A stretch of DNA of 57,917 nt from Anaerolineae bacterium. GTDB taxonomy: Bacteria > Chloroflexota > Anaerolineae > Anaerolineales > E44-bin32. The notes beneath the pieces were generated by a model. It was not told where the DNA came from. It did no database searches and saw only the letters and a program-made list of their open reading frames with translations. The stretch spans positions 1 through 57,917 of the forward strand of contig DUEZ01000085.1 in the NCBI GenBank assembly GCA_011174825.1, given 5' to 3'. Below are positions 1-8,412 of the stretch, piece by piece (position 1 is the first letter of the stretch; every line of letters starts with the position of its first letter). A program made the translations under genes and the position numbers.

Positions 1-65
1 ACAGATGTGTTTCACGACAACAATTCCTATCCTGGATGTCTTGGGACAAGATCAGGGATGATGAA

Positions 66-1499
66 ATGAGGATTTCGATCTGGTGGATCCGTCGTGATCT
101 GCGGTTAACCGATAACATCGCGCTCACCGCAGCCGTGAAGAGTGGCGATCATGTTTTACCGGTCTTCATTTTGGATCCAGCGCTGCTTAACTCATCCTAT
201 GTAGGGAACAAACGTGTGGTCTTCTTACTTGAAGGGCTTCGTCACTTGAAAGCTGATCTGGAAGCTCGTGGGGGACATTTGATCTTACGAGAGGGACAAC
301 CTCTCAAGGAGCTCAAGATTCTTATCGAGGAAAGTGGGGCCGAAGGTATCTATGCTGAGGAAGATTTTTCACCTTACGCCAAGCAACGAGACAACCAAAT
401 TGCGGAAGAGCTACCTCTGCATCTGCTTTCAGGGCTAACTGTTTATCACCCTTCTGCTGTAGTGAAGGTCGATGGTTCCCCCTATAAGATTTATACGCCT
501 TTTCAACATGCCTGGAAGTCGCTTCCATTTTCCCGCCGGAATAGTCTGCTACCAATCCCCGAGAGAATTTCAACCCCACCTGGCATTGAAAGCGTACCCT
601 TTCCTGACCCTCCAACCCTGGCCATCAAGACCATGTTTTCTCCAGGGGAAAGCCAAGCGTCTCTACATCTAAACGCATTTGTGGAAGGTGACGACCCACC
701 AATCTATCGCTATGCCGTTCAGCGTGACCGCATAGACACACTTGGAACATCCCAACTTTCACCTTACTTGCGTTTCGGCATGCTATCAGCGCAGCAAGCT
801 GTCAATGCTGCCTATACAGCGATTGATGCCGCTCCCGATCAGGATGCTAGTGAAAGTGCTCAAACATGGCTCCATGAGCTGATTTGGCGTGAGTTTTATA
901 TCCATATCCTCGATCATTACCCACATGTGAGAACTCAAAGCTTTCGGCCAAGCCTTCGAGCCATTCCCTGGGAGAATAATGATAGAGACTTTACAGCCTG
1001 GTGCGAGGGTCAAACCGGTTTTCCTATCGTTGATGCTTCCATGCGTCAATTGCTACAAACAGGATGGATGCACAATCGCGGGCGCATGATCGTCGCTTCG
1101 TTTTTGGTCAAGGATCTGCTCATCGATTGGCGCTGGGGAGAGCGATGGTTCATGCAGCATTTGGTGGACGGAGATCCGGCTTCAAATAATGGAGGGTGGC
1201 AATGGTCAGCAGGAACTGGTACAGACGCCGCGCCCTATTTTAGGATCTTCAATCCCATTCTTCAGAGCAAGAAATTCGACCCACACGGTAAATTTATTCG
1301 CAACTGGGTTCCCGAATTACAAAGCGTGACCGGAAAATTCATCCACGAACCCTGGAAGATGTCGAGCGAGATGCAAAAGAAAACGGGCTGCGTCCTTGGG
1401 GTGGATTATCCTGCGCCCATTGTCGATCATGCCATCGCCCGAAAGCAGGCGCTGGAAGCCTATGCATTTGCTAAAGAAAAATCAGGATCGAGAAAATGA
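66..1499 (+). CDS. phrB: Deoxyribodipyrimidine photolyase (class I CPD photolyase/cryptochrome family)
   Basis: A FAD-dependent enzyme that uses blue light to split cyclobutane pyrimidine dimers in DNA. From the ATG at 66 it is 477 residues, a normal length for the family. It opens with the photolyase signature IWWIRRDLRLTDN (antenna-domain strand). The C-terminal FAD domain carries TGFPIVDASMRQL, TGWMHNRGRM and DGDPASNNGGWQW, all diagnostic of class I photolyases. The frame is also open from an ATG at 36, but the 66 start places the conserved Rossmann strand at the N-terminus as in relatives. The stop overlaps the next gene by ATGA (1496-1499), so it is probably translationally coupled to the SDR that follows. 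Whether it repairs CPD or 6-4 lesions, or acts as a photoreceptor, is inferred from the general motif pattern only. Confidence 0.93.
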   Translation: MRISIWWIRRDLRLTDNIALTAAVKSGDHVLPVFILDPALLNSSYVGNKRVVFLLEGLRHLKADLEARGGHLILREGQPLKELKILIEESGAEGIYAEEDFSPYAKQRDNQIAEELPLHLLSGLTVYHPSAVVKVDGSPYKIYTPFQHAWKSLPFSRRNSLLPIPERISTPPGIESVPFPDPPTLAIKTMFSPGESQASLHLNAFVEGDDPPIYRYAVQRDRIDTLGTSQLSPYLRFGMLSAQQAVNAAYTAIDAAPDQDASESAQTWLHELIWREFYIHILDHYPHVRTQSFRPSLRAIPWENNDRDFTAWCEGQTGFPIVDASMRQLLQTGWMHNRGRMIVASFLVKDLLIDWRWGERWFMQHLVDGDPASNNGGWQWSAGTGTDAAPYFRIFNPILQSKKFDPHGKFIRNWVPELQSVTGKFIHEPWKMSSEMQKKTGCVLGVDYPAPIVDHAIARKQALEAYAFAKEKSGSRK

Positions 1500-2377
1500 A
1501 CGTCTTAGAAGATAAAGTGGCGGTCATCACCGGCGGCAGTCGTGGCCTAGGATTAGCGATTGCCAACGCTTTTGCTTCAGAGGGAGCCAAAGTGGTCATC
1601 GGATCCCGCTCAGAGGATTCCATCTCGACTGCGGTAGAGCGATTTCATCAACAAGGATTTGACGCGAGTGGATTAAAAGTGGATGTGGGGGATTTCTCGG
1701 AGGTGCAAGCCCTGGCGGACCACACAGTCGATACATTCGGCCGCATCGATATTTGGGTAAACAATGCTGCGGTAGCAGGTGTATATGGACCAACGGTTCA
1801 TGTGCCGATGGAGGACTTCCTGCAGACAACGCAAACCAATGTCTTAGGAGTCTATTACGGTTCATACGTAGCCATGCAACACTTCATACCCCAAGGTTAT
1901 GGAAAGTTGATCAATATCCTCGGCAGAGGCTCTCGTGGTCCAACGCCCTATCAAAATGCTTACGCATCCAGCAAAGCATGGGTCCGAAATTTCACCCTTG
2001 CCCTCGCAAAAGAGTATCGTGGGAGCGGAATAGGTGTTTTCGCTTTTAACCCAGGTTTGATGGATACCAATCTTTTACGTCAAATTGATGTGATCGCTGG
2101 TTATGAAGAACGTGTTAAACCATTTGAAACCATTATACGCATGTGGGCGAAACCACCAACAGCAGCTGCAGAGAGAGCGGTCTGGTTGGCTTCGCAAGCG
2201 ACGGATGGTCGAACCGGCCTCGAAGTTCGCGCGACGGAGAAGCTTGGTTTCGTCTTGGGTATCCTTCGCGAAGTGATCTTGCGTCTTCTGAGACAACCCA
2301 GACCCGCAATAGCCTTATCCCTCAGAACCGTACAACCAGCAATAAACGATGCCCTCTCACAAGAGAAGAAATCATGA
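1496..2377 (+). CDS. Short-chain dehydrogenase/reductase with altered catalytic Ser
   Basis: A 293-residue classical SDR, an NAD(P)-dependent oxidoreductase of unknown substrate. Seen: the Gly-rich cofactor loop TGGSRGLG (residues 12-19), NNAAV (89-93) and the YxxxK pair Tyr156/Lys160. The catalytic Ser, normally about 13 residues before the Tyr, is Gly143; the nearest Ser is 146, so catalysis may be shifted or weakened. The last 60 residues extend beyond the usual 250-residue core and are Arg/Leu rich. It overlaps the photolyase upstream (ATGA) and the DUF2867 gene downstream (ATGA at 2374), which argues for one operon. SDRs next to photolyases are common in light-response gene sets, but no substrate can be inferred. 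Confidence 0.85.
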   Translation: MNVLEDKVAVITGGSRGLGLAIANAFASEGAKVVIGSRSEDSISTAVERFHQQGFDASGLKVDVGDFSEVQALADHTVDTFGRIDIWVNNAAVAGVYGPTVHVPMEDFLQTTQTNVLGVYYGSYVAMQHFIPQGYGKLINILGRGSRGPTPYQNAYASSKAWVRNFTLALAKEYRGSGIGVFAFNPGLMDTNLLRQIDVIAGYEERVKPFETIIRMWAKPPTAAAERAVWLASQATDGRTGLEVRATEKLGFVLGILREVILRLLRQPRPAIALSLRTVQPAINDALSQEKKS

Positions 2378-3849
2378 GCGGTATTGAAACAGTTTTGGTC
2401 ACAGGTGCTACAGGTTATGTGGGTGGACGGTTGATCCCTCGGTTAATATCGGAGGGCTATAAAGTTCGCGCCTTAGCTCGTGATTCTACACGCTTACAAG
2501 ATCGATTCTGGTTCAAGGATGTTGAGGTAATTGAAGGGGATGTGTTAGATCCCAGAACCTTAGAAACCGCTTTTGATGGCGTACATGCCGCGTATTATCT
2601 TATTCACAGCATGATGGCGGGGAGTGAATATCACCAGCATGATCTCATGGCTGCCAGACAATTCAGTTCTTTCGCCCATAAAGCGAATCTGCAACGGATC
2701 ATCTACCTAGGCGGCCTCGGAGATCCCAACGCTGATCTGTCGCGACATCTCCGTTCTCGCCAAGAGACGGGGCAAGCATTGCGAGAGGCTGGTGTGCCTG
2801 TCGTTGAATTCCGCGCCGGTGTAATTGTCGGGGCAGGCAGTATTTCCTTCGAGATGATACGATACCTGACTGAGCGGATTCCCCTCATGATCTGTCCGCG
2901 CTGGGTCTTCACTCGAACTCAACCGATCCACATATCGAATGTCCTCGACTATCTCATCGCTACACTCCAGCTTCCTGGAAACGATAGCCCCATTGTCGAA
3001 ATTGGCGGACCAGAAATTATGAGTTATGGGGATATGCTTCAGGGTTATGCGAATGTGCGTGGCTTGAAACGATGGATCCTGCCAGTCCCGGTGCTCACAC
3101 CCAGACTTTCCTCTTACTGGGTGCACTGGGTGACCCCGATATCTGCCGCGGTTGCTCGCCCTCTGATTGAAGGTTTACGTGATGAAGTATTAGTCCGTGA
3201 CGACACTGCACATCGCCTCTTTCCGGAAATTAAACCTATCGATTATCAAACTGCAGTGCGTAAGGCTTTGGGGCATTTAGAGGCCAGCGAGGTGGAGACC
3301 TCTTTGAGCGATGTGATAGCCAGTCAGCAGGGCCATGTTGTTCCAGTCAAGCTGATCACCCGGGAAGGCATGATCATCGAACGGCGCGCGCTGCAGGTTG
3401 ATGCTTCTCCTGATGCGGCATATCAAGCATTTACAGGTTTGGGCGGCGAGCGTGGCTGGCTTTATGCTAACTGGCTATGGCGCCTCAGGGGTGCCATTGA
3501 CCGTCTGTTTGGTGGCGTAGGTCTTCGCCGCCATCGTCGCGATCCTGACCATCTTCGCATTGGCGATGTGCTCGACTTCTATCGGGTTGAACACCTGGAA
3601 CCAGGTCGCATGATGCGCCTGCGAGCTGAAATGAGACTCCCAGGGCGTGCATGGCTTCAATTTGAAGCCCATCCGTTGGCGGCAGATCAAAGCTTGTTGG
3701 TTCAAACTGCGATGTTCGCACCGAAAGGGCTTCTCGGATTGATCTATTGGTACTTGCTTTACCCGATCCATGCGCAGGTTTTTTCTGGTTTAGTCTCTGG
3801 GCTAGCTGATGAAGCGATCAAGATGAAGCATGAGACTATATCGCTCTAA
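2374..3849 (+). CDS. NAD(P)-binding epimerase-like protein with C-terminal DUF2867
   Basis: A 491-residue two-domain protein. The N-terminal 290 residues are an atypical/extended SDR (VTGATGYVGGRLIP dinucleotide loop, GVHAAYYLIHSM segment). The C-terminal part, from about residue 320, matches the DUF2867 domain fused to such folds (GERGWLYANWLWRLRG, then MRLPGRAWLQFE). The frame is open from 2143, but the ATG at 2374 overlaps the preceding stop as ATGA and starts exactly before the Rossmann strand, so that start is chosen. The reaction is unknown. In other bacteria this architecture recurs beside photolyase and TspO-like genes, consistent with a stress or light-linked role, which is an inference. 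Confidence 0.87.
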   Translation: MSGIETVLVTGATGYVGGRLIPRLISEGYKVRALARDSTRLQDRFWFKDVEVIEGDVLDPRTLETAFDGVHAAYYLIHSMMAGSEYHQHDLMAARQFSSFAHKANLQRIIYLGGLGDPNADLSRHLRSRQETGQALREAGVPVVEFRAGVIVGAGSISFEMIRYLTERIPLMICPRWVFTRTQPIHISNVLDYLIATLQLPGNDSPIVEIGGPEIMSYGDMLQGYANVRGLKRWILPVPVLTPRLSSYWVHWVTPISAAVARPLIEGLRDEVLVRDDTAHRLFPEIKPIDYQTAVRKALGHLEASEVETSLSDVIASQQGHVVPVKLITREGMIIERRALQVDASPDAAYQAFTGLGGERGWLYANWLWRLRGAIDRLFGGVGLRRHRRDPDHLRIGDVLDFYRVEHLEPGRMMRLRAEMRLPGRAWLQFEAHPLAADQSLLVQTAMFAPKGLLGLIYWYLLYPIHAQVFSGLVSGLADEAIKMKHETISL

Positions 3850-3870
3850 AAACAGAAGGGAAGTTAAATC

Positions 3871-4251
3871 ATGGACTCAAGAAAAACAAAGTCAACGACC
3901 TTGAATACCAAAATCTACCGTGGGGTTACAGCTCTTGCGCTCATAGGTTTCCTCATCATGCTGTTCTCCATATCCACCGCATTTATCGTCGGTGATTTCT
4001 CTGGAGAGGGCAGCGTCATTCTCTCCCTCGCTTGGGGAAAAGTTTCCCTGATCGACGTCTATATTGGTTTCCTCATCTTTTCCGGCTGGATCATCTATCG
4101 CGAAAGGTCTGTTGGGCGATCACTGATTTGGGTCATCTTGATGATGATTTTCGGGAATATGACGGCGTGTTTTTACATTCTGATCGCGCTCCGACAAAGC
4201 AGTGGGGATTGGACGCGATTTTGGCTAGGGCAGCGAGCAAAAACAGTGTGA
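3871..4251 (+). CDS. Small membrane protein, DUF1475-like
   Basis: A 126-residue protein with three predicted membrane segments (about residues 17-40, 55-72 and 82-105) and a GNMTACFYILIAL motif near the C-terminus resembling DUF1475 proteins. No enzymatic residues are evident. A ribosome-binding site (GAAGGGAAG) precedes the ATG. It lies 21 bp after the DUF2867 gene in the same direction and is probably in the same transcript. Function unknown. Confidence 0.72.
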   Translation: MDSRKTKSTTLNTKIYRGVTALALIGFLIMLFSISTAFIVGDFSGEGSVILSLAWGKVSLIDVYIGFLIFSGWIIYRERSVGRSLIWVILMMIFGNMTACFYILIALRQSSGDWTRFWLGQRAKTV

Positions 4252-4319
4252 GGTCACATGCGCTGAGCATGATAAAACACAGCGCAAGTACAAATTCGGA
4301 GAAATAACGAGGTGCGAAG

Positions 4320-5192
4320 ATGACCATTAAGATTGTGACAGACAGCACCTGCGACCTACCGCAGACAGTGGTTGATAAGTACGGCATCACTGTGATTCCA
4401 CTTTATATCAATGTTGGGGATCAAAGTTATATCGATGGCGTGGAACTTTCTCGTGAGGTATTCTACAAGAATCTTCCGACTTACCCCACGCCCCCAACGA
4501 CATCAGTCCCAGGGGCCAAAGTATTTCGTAATGCCTATCGTAAATTGATCGCCGAGGGTGCGGATCAAATCCTTTCCATCCACATTGCCAGTAGCCTCAG
4601 CGCGACAGCCGAGGTTGCTCGTTCTGCGGTGGAAACACTGACCGATGTCCCGGTAACGGTATTTGATACCGGCCAGATCACCTTAGGAACCGGGTTATTA
4701 GCCATCGCGGCTGCACAAGCCGCAGCTTCAGGTAAGACGATGGAAGAGATCCTGTCCAATTTAAAAGAGAAGGCATCACGGACATACTCATTCGCCGCGT
4801 TGGATACGCTTGAGTACCTCCGCCGCAGCGGTCGCGCTAGCAGATTTCAGTCCACTGTTGGGTCGTTATTGAGCATTAAGCCATTGCTAAGCATGTATGA
4901 TGGAAAGATGGATGTCGACAGAGTGCGTACGGACACTCGGGCGATTGAATGGTTGATGGATCATCTCACCAATCTCCATCCATTTGAGGAACTCGCGCTC
5001 GTTCATACCAATGCACTCCGTAAAGTCGAAACCTTTCGGCAGCGCGCCGCTCCATTCCTTCCAAGTGGCAAAGAGCCGGTCATCGCAGAAGTTACGCCGA
5101 TCATTGGTACGCACGTGGGTCCTGGTGCTGTGGGATTCTCTTGCATTGCAAAAGGAAAAACAAATCCTAACGATAGGATGCGAGAGTTTTGA
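4320..5192 (+). CDS. DegV family fatty-acid-binding protein
   Basis: A 290-residue DegV protein. The family binds long-chain fatty acids, and members act as FakB-type carriers that present fatty acid to a FakA kinase. Seen: the N-terminal KIVTDSTCDLP signature, TPPTTSVPG (Ser/Thr contacts to the carboxylate), IHIASSLSAT, and the late EVTPIIGTHVGPGAVGFSC segment, all in the normal order and at full length. No FakA-like kinase is in the window. The gene is 68 bp downstream of the DUF1475-like gene. Its ligand is inferred from the family only. Confidence 0.92.
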   Translation: MTIKIVTDSTCDLPQTVVDKYGITVIPLYINVGDQSYIDGVELSREVFYKNLPTYPTPPTTSVPGAKVFRNAYRKLIAEGADQILSIHIASSLSATAEVARSAVETLTDVPVTVFDTGQITLGTGLLAIAAAQAAASGKTMEEILSNLKEKASRTYSFAALDTLEYLRRSGRASRFQSTVGSLLSIKPLLSMYDGKMDVDRVRTDTRAIEWLMDHLTNLHPFEELALVHTNALRKVETFRQRAAPFLPSGKEPVIAEVTPIIGTHVGPGAVGFSCIAKGKTNPNDRMREF

Positions 5193-5371
5193 TATTTATT
5201 GAGATACTCGGTTAAGTTGCATTCGCACTCCTGACCATGATGACCATCTTGTGGATCATCAGCCTGATTCTTCAAAGCTTCGGCATCGTGGATGGGCAAA
5301 AATTAACGTCTATATAAGAGAGAGGTACGCAAACTTTCCATAATTTCAGAGATCGAATAAGGAGATTGAAA

Positions 5372-6151
5372 ATGAACAATGACAAACTTAGACAGGCGAT
5401 CGTCGTGGTGATGGTTATCGCCACCATCGTGGTCAACGGTCTGGCCACCGCACTGCCCCTCAATGGGCAGACTACCGGTGAGATTTCGGACCGTTTCCAA
5501 GTATTTTTCGTCCCAGCTGGTTACGTTTTCTCCATCTGGGGTCTCATCTACCTGGGCTTGGGTGCGTATGCGATTTACCAAGCCTTGCCAGCCCAAGCCG
5601 GCAATCCGCGCCTAAAACGCATCGGTTACATTTTCGCCATCAGTTCTTTGGCGAACATCGCCTGGATCTTCCTCTGGCATTACGAGCAGTTCCCCCTGAC
5701 CCTAGTCGCGATGCTTGCGCTTTTAGCTTCCCTCATCGTCATCTATCTACGCTTAGACATAGGTCGCGCTAAAGTCCCCTCAGCTGAGAGGTGGACTGTG
5801 GATGTCCCATTCAGTATTTATCTTGGATGGATCACCGTAGCGACTATCGCCAACGTGACCTCCCTCTTGGATTTTTTAAACTGGAGTGGATGGGGAATTC
5901 AGCCAGAAGTATGGGCAGTGATTATGCTGATCGCCGGACTAGCAATTGCAGCCGCTGTCAGCCTGACACGAGGGGATGTTGCCTACTTACTGGTGCTCAT
6001 TTGGGCATTTGTTGGAATCGCCGTGAAACACCAAGGAACCACCCTCGTTGCGACAACAGCCTGGATCGTATCGGGATTGGTCCTGGTCATCCTTGTGGCA
6101 GGCGTTTTCTTACGATCTCGATCTCCGGCGACCTCTGATGCCGTCGGATGA
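5372..6151 (+). CDS. Tryptophan-rich sensory protein, TspO/MBR-related membrane protein
   Basis: A 259-residue integral membrane protein with about six to eight hydrophobic segments, longer than the 160-residue classical TspO. Seen: VPAGYVFSIWGLIYLGLGAY near the N-terminus (the P-x-x-F-S-I-W-G pattern of the tryptophan-rich family), FLWHYEQFPLTL, and IYLGWITVATIANVTSLL. Relatives bind porphyrins and cholesterol-like ligands and respond to oxidative stress; this extended group is less studied. The ATG at 5372 is chosen over the upstream TTG at 5366 because AAGGAG lies 7 bp before it. Its place between photolyase-linked genes and a staygreen gene suggests a tetrapyrrole or light-stress role (inference). 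Confidence 0.8.
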   Translation: MNNDKLRQAIVVVMVIATIVVNGLATALPLNGQTTGEISDRFQVFFVPAGYVFSIWGLIYLGLGAYAIYQALPAQAGNPRLKRIGYIFAISSLANIAWIFLWHYEQFPLTLVAMLALLASLIVIYLRLDIGRAKVPSAERWTVDVPFSIYLGWITVATIANVTSLLDFLNWSGWGIQPEVWAVIMLIAGLAIAAAVSLTRGDVAYLLVLIWAFVGIAVKHQGTTLVATTAWIVSGLVLVILVAGVFLRSRSPATSDAVG

Positions 6152-6189
6152 GATGCCGGTCCTATCATGATCGGTAAATAGATTTCGAA

Positions 6190-6241
6190 CTTGAGGGATA
6201 TTCACCTGAGCCGTTTCGGCTACGGATTTATGATCCCTCGA
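6190..6241 (+). other. Nested hairpin between TspO-like and DUF4345-like genes
   Basis: An outer 9-bp stem (6191-6199 with 6233-6241, one G-U pair) encloses a 5-bp hairpin AGCCG-TTT-CGGCT at 6209-6221. No clear T-tract follows, so a classical terminator is not supported. It could be a processing site or a small structured leader for the gene at 6303. Confidence 0.4.
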
Positions 6242-6302
6242 GTTTAACTTCTCAAGAATAAGATCCTTACAAAACCATCACCACAGTGATGAAAGGAGAA
6301 AG

Positions 6303-6647
6303 ATGATGATACTGACAATACTCAAGATCATGGCTGCCATAGGGACGATCGCTACTGGCTTGGTCTCAATGATCCGCCCCAACGCAGTTACAGGATTCAC
6401 GGGATTGAGTGTGACAGGACCGCGTGGGATCACCGAGATTCGATCCATATTAGGCGCTTTGTTCGTTGCTCTTGGCGCTACACCGCTCCTGCTTAATGCA
6501 CCCGCTACATATCAGATGTTGGGAATAGCTTACCTCGTTATAGGTTTTGTGCGCCTTGTGTCCATGATCGTCGACAAATCGGTTGTGCAATCCAACGTCA
6601 TCAGCCTGATCGCTGAAGTCATTTTCGGGGTCATTTTGGTTCTGTAA
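6303..6647 (+). CDS. Small membrane protein, DUF4345-like
   Basis: A 114-residue protein with about four hydrophobic segments and the central GITEIRSILGALFVALG motif typical of DUF4345-type membrane proteins. A GAAAGGAG ribosome-binding site lies 4-9 bp upstream, and either ATG (6303 or 6306) could be used. There are no catalytic motifs. It follows a 150-bp gap containing a nested hairpin. Function unknown. Confidence 0.7.
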   Translation: MMILTILKIMAAIGTIATGLVSMIRPNAVTGFTGLSVTGPRGITEIRSILGALFVALGATPLLLNAPATYQMLGIAYLVIGFVRLVSMIVDKSVVQSNVISLIAEVIFGVILVL

Positions 6648-6768
6648 GCACTACATTGCCCTTAAGCCAACAATCACGAAGATAATGGTACAGGAAGACG
6701 CAAAATTGCAGTCGCAAATAGATTTCACGATCAATCAGAATGCAGCATGTAGGTTTTAGGAAGGGTTC

Positions 6769-7443
6769 ATGGATAAATTGCAGGAGCTGTCGGAGGAATT
6801 TCGAAACGTTGTCGCAGGTAGACAGAAGATCATTGATTCGATTCTCCCACCTCTCACGTTTGTCATCGTGAACGAGCTTGTCGGTGTAGATTACGCCTTG
6901 TGGTCATCACTCGGGATGGCTTTGGCTTTCACGATGTTCCGTCTTATCAAAGGACAAACTGTTGGTTTCGCCGTGGGAGGTTTAGGAGGTGTTCTCGCAG
7001 CAATTGCAATTGTGAAGCTGCTCGGCAGAACAGAGGGCTTTTTTGTACCGGCGCTCGTCTCGGGAACGCTAACATTTGTCCTTTGTCTTGTGAGCATCAT
7101 CATCAAACGACCTCTTGTGGCTTTTACCAGTCACTTTACACGCAGATGGCCATTGGGCTGGTATTGGCACCCGAAGGTCATCGCGGCGTATCAAGAGGTC
7201 ACCTTCTTCTGGACCCTCTTCTTTGCTTTGCGTGTGTCGGTTCAGATTGTCCTACTCCAAGATGCGACAAGTAACTTCTTCGCCATCGTAAATGTCATCT
7301 TGGGTTGGCCAATGCTTATCGTGCTCCTTGCAGGTAGTTATTTATATGGATCGTGGAGGCTTCGACGGCTCCAGGGACCGAGCATTGATGAGTACAATCG
7401 TGGAGACCCGCCTCCATGGACAGGCCAAATCAGGGGCTTTTAG
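6769..7443 (+). CDS. DUF3159 family membrane protein
   Basis: A 224-residue membrane protein with five or six segments. The order VAGRQKIIDSILPPLTFVIVN, then LGMALAFTMFRLIKGQ, LGRTEGFFVPAL and FTRRWPLGWYWHPKV matches DUF3159 proteins, best known from actinobacteria and Chloroflexota. It ends with a charged tail SIDEYNRGDPPPW. The start follows AGGAAGGG. It shares strand and spacing with the genes on both sides. Biochemical function is unknown. Confidence 0.75.
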   Translation: MDKLQELSEEFRNVVAGRQKIIDSILPPLTFVIVNELVGVDYALWSSLGMALAFTMFRLIKGQTVGFAVGGLGGVLAAIAIVKLLGRTEGFFVPALVSGTLTFVLCLVSIIIKRPLVAFTSHFTRRWPLGWYWHPKVIAAYQEVTFFWTLFFALRVSVQIVLLQDATSNFFAIVNVILGWPMLIVLLAGSYLYGSWRLRRLQGPSIDEYNRGDPPPWTGQIRGF

Positions 7444-7492
7444 TGATATCCGACAGCCTTTTTGCAGACCAAGTTTAAGCATGGAAATGTAA

Positions 7493-7954
7493 ATGGATCA
7501 TCTTAAACCCGAGAAGCTACAAACCCGTTTTCTAAACGGATCACAAAACGATGGACCACGGTATCCACGCTGCTATACACTAACTCATTCAGACAGCACA
7601 GGTGAACTCTTCTTAACGATTGGCCCTTCCTATGATTACGAGCAGATCTCTGGTTGGTACACTCGTTTTATGCGAGATGAAGTGCTGGCGGTTTGGGAGA
7701 TGGATGAAGAAGACATGGCTCTCCATGTCCATGTCCACGTCAGCGGTGGATTGATTCTTGGTTCCGCTAAATGGCGCGACAAGATCTTTCGTCAACATAT
7801 GCCTCTGGTGTTAGAAGCGTTTCGGTATGGGGACCGCGAATTGGTTAAAAAATACCCCGAAATGGACCAAGCACCGATCTTGGTCCATTTCCATGCCCCC
7901 AACCCAAAGTTTGACCTGGTCGAAACTTGGGGCATCCTTCGAGATTACAAATAG
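7493..7954 (+). CDS. Staygreen (SGR) family protein, Mg-dechelatase-like
   Basis: A 153-residue protein that matches the staygreen domain along its whole length: RCYTLTHSDSTGELFLTIG (residues 25-43), the DEVLAVWE segment, LHVHVHVSGG, the segment PLVLEAFRYGDRELVKKYP, and VHFHAPNP. In plants and algae this family removes Mg from chlorophyll a, the first committed step of chlorophyll breakdown. Bacterial homologues occur in non-photosynthetic lineages. There is no transit peptide and no signal peptide, so it should be cytosolic. The ribosome-binding site is weak (GGAAATG). It is the last plus-strand gene of the 66-7954 island. Enzymatic activity on a chlorophyll-like or other Mg-tetrapyrrole is inferred, and no chlorophyll biosynthesis gene is present here. 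Confidence 0.88.
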   Translation: MDHLKPEKLQTRFLNGSQNDGPRYPRCYTLTHSDSTGELFLTIGPSYDYEQISGWYTRFMRDEVLAVWEMDEEDMALHVHVHVSGGLILGSAKWRDKIFRQHMPLVLEAFRYGDRELVKKYPEMDQAPILVHFHAPNPKFDLVETWGILRDYK

Positions 7955-8165
7955 GGTGTGTTAACAAATGGATCACAGGATTTAACCACTCCTGCTAGGT
8001 TTACATCTAATACCACTTCGATAGAACCAGCTACGTACCCAAATATATGTATGTACACGCCCAATACAGAAACGAAGTTATCCTTTCGGTTCCAGCTATT
8101 ACCAACTTCTAAAGATTTGGTTCCGATAAAACATAAGCGATTGATTAGGTTAAAGAAATCTGATC

Positions 8166-8196
8166 ATAAAAAAGCCGAACGAGTCATTCGTTCGGC
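8166..8196 (-). terminator. Rho-independent terminator of the small basic protein gene
   Basis: Read on the minus strand, a perfect 9-bp stem (GCCGAACGA / TCGTTCGGC, arms at 8188-8196 and 8174-8182) with a 5-nt loop is followed by TTTTTTAT. It sits 28 bp beyond the stop at 8224. Confidence 0.8.
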
Positions 8197-8223
8197 GAAC
8201 AGAATATTCTAAAGCAGGTTGTG

Positions 8224-8391
8224 CTACTTCTCGGGAATAGGTTCCCACGGTGAGATCTGGCGGATCTTTTCGATCAGGCGTCTGCGGGTCCTGACGTCCT
8301 GTGTCTCTTCCAGCTTGGCTTTGAGAGCACGTAGTTTTCGTACCCGTCGTTGACGCCGGCGTATATTGCGTTGCTTTTCCGTCATCGGCAT
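8224..8391 (-). CDS. Small basic coiled protein, unknown
   Basis: A 55-residue protein, extremely rich in Arg/Lys and predicted largely helical (RRRQRRVRKLRALKAKLEE), suggesting nucleic-acid or ribosome contact. The ATG at 8391 is chosen over the upstream in-frame TTG at 8412 because GAGGTG lies 5 bp before it; the ATG at 8385 is a second possibility. A good terminator follows at 8166-8196, which supports a real gene. I do not recognise a family. Confidence 0.6.
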   Translation of the reverse strand: MPMTEKQRNIRRRQRRVRKLRALKAKLEETQDVRTRRRLIEKIRQISPWEPIPEK

Positions 8392-8412
8392 GAATGCACC
8401 TCTTGATGTCAA

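Noticed and set aside
1496..2377. SDR pseudoenzyme because of missing Ser143
   Set aside because: A Ser lies three residues away and loop-length variation is common in SDRs; not strong enough for a finding.
7958..8212. 84-codon plus-strand ORF after the staygreen gene
   Set aside because: Ser/Thr/Asn-rich with no family likeness or ribosome-binding site, and its 3' end runs through the terminator hairpin of the opposite-strand gene.
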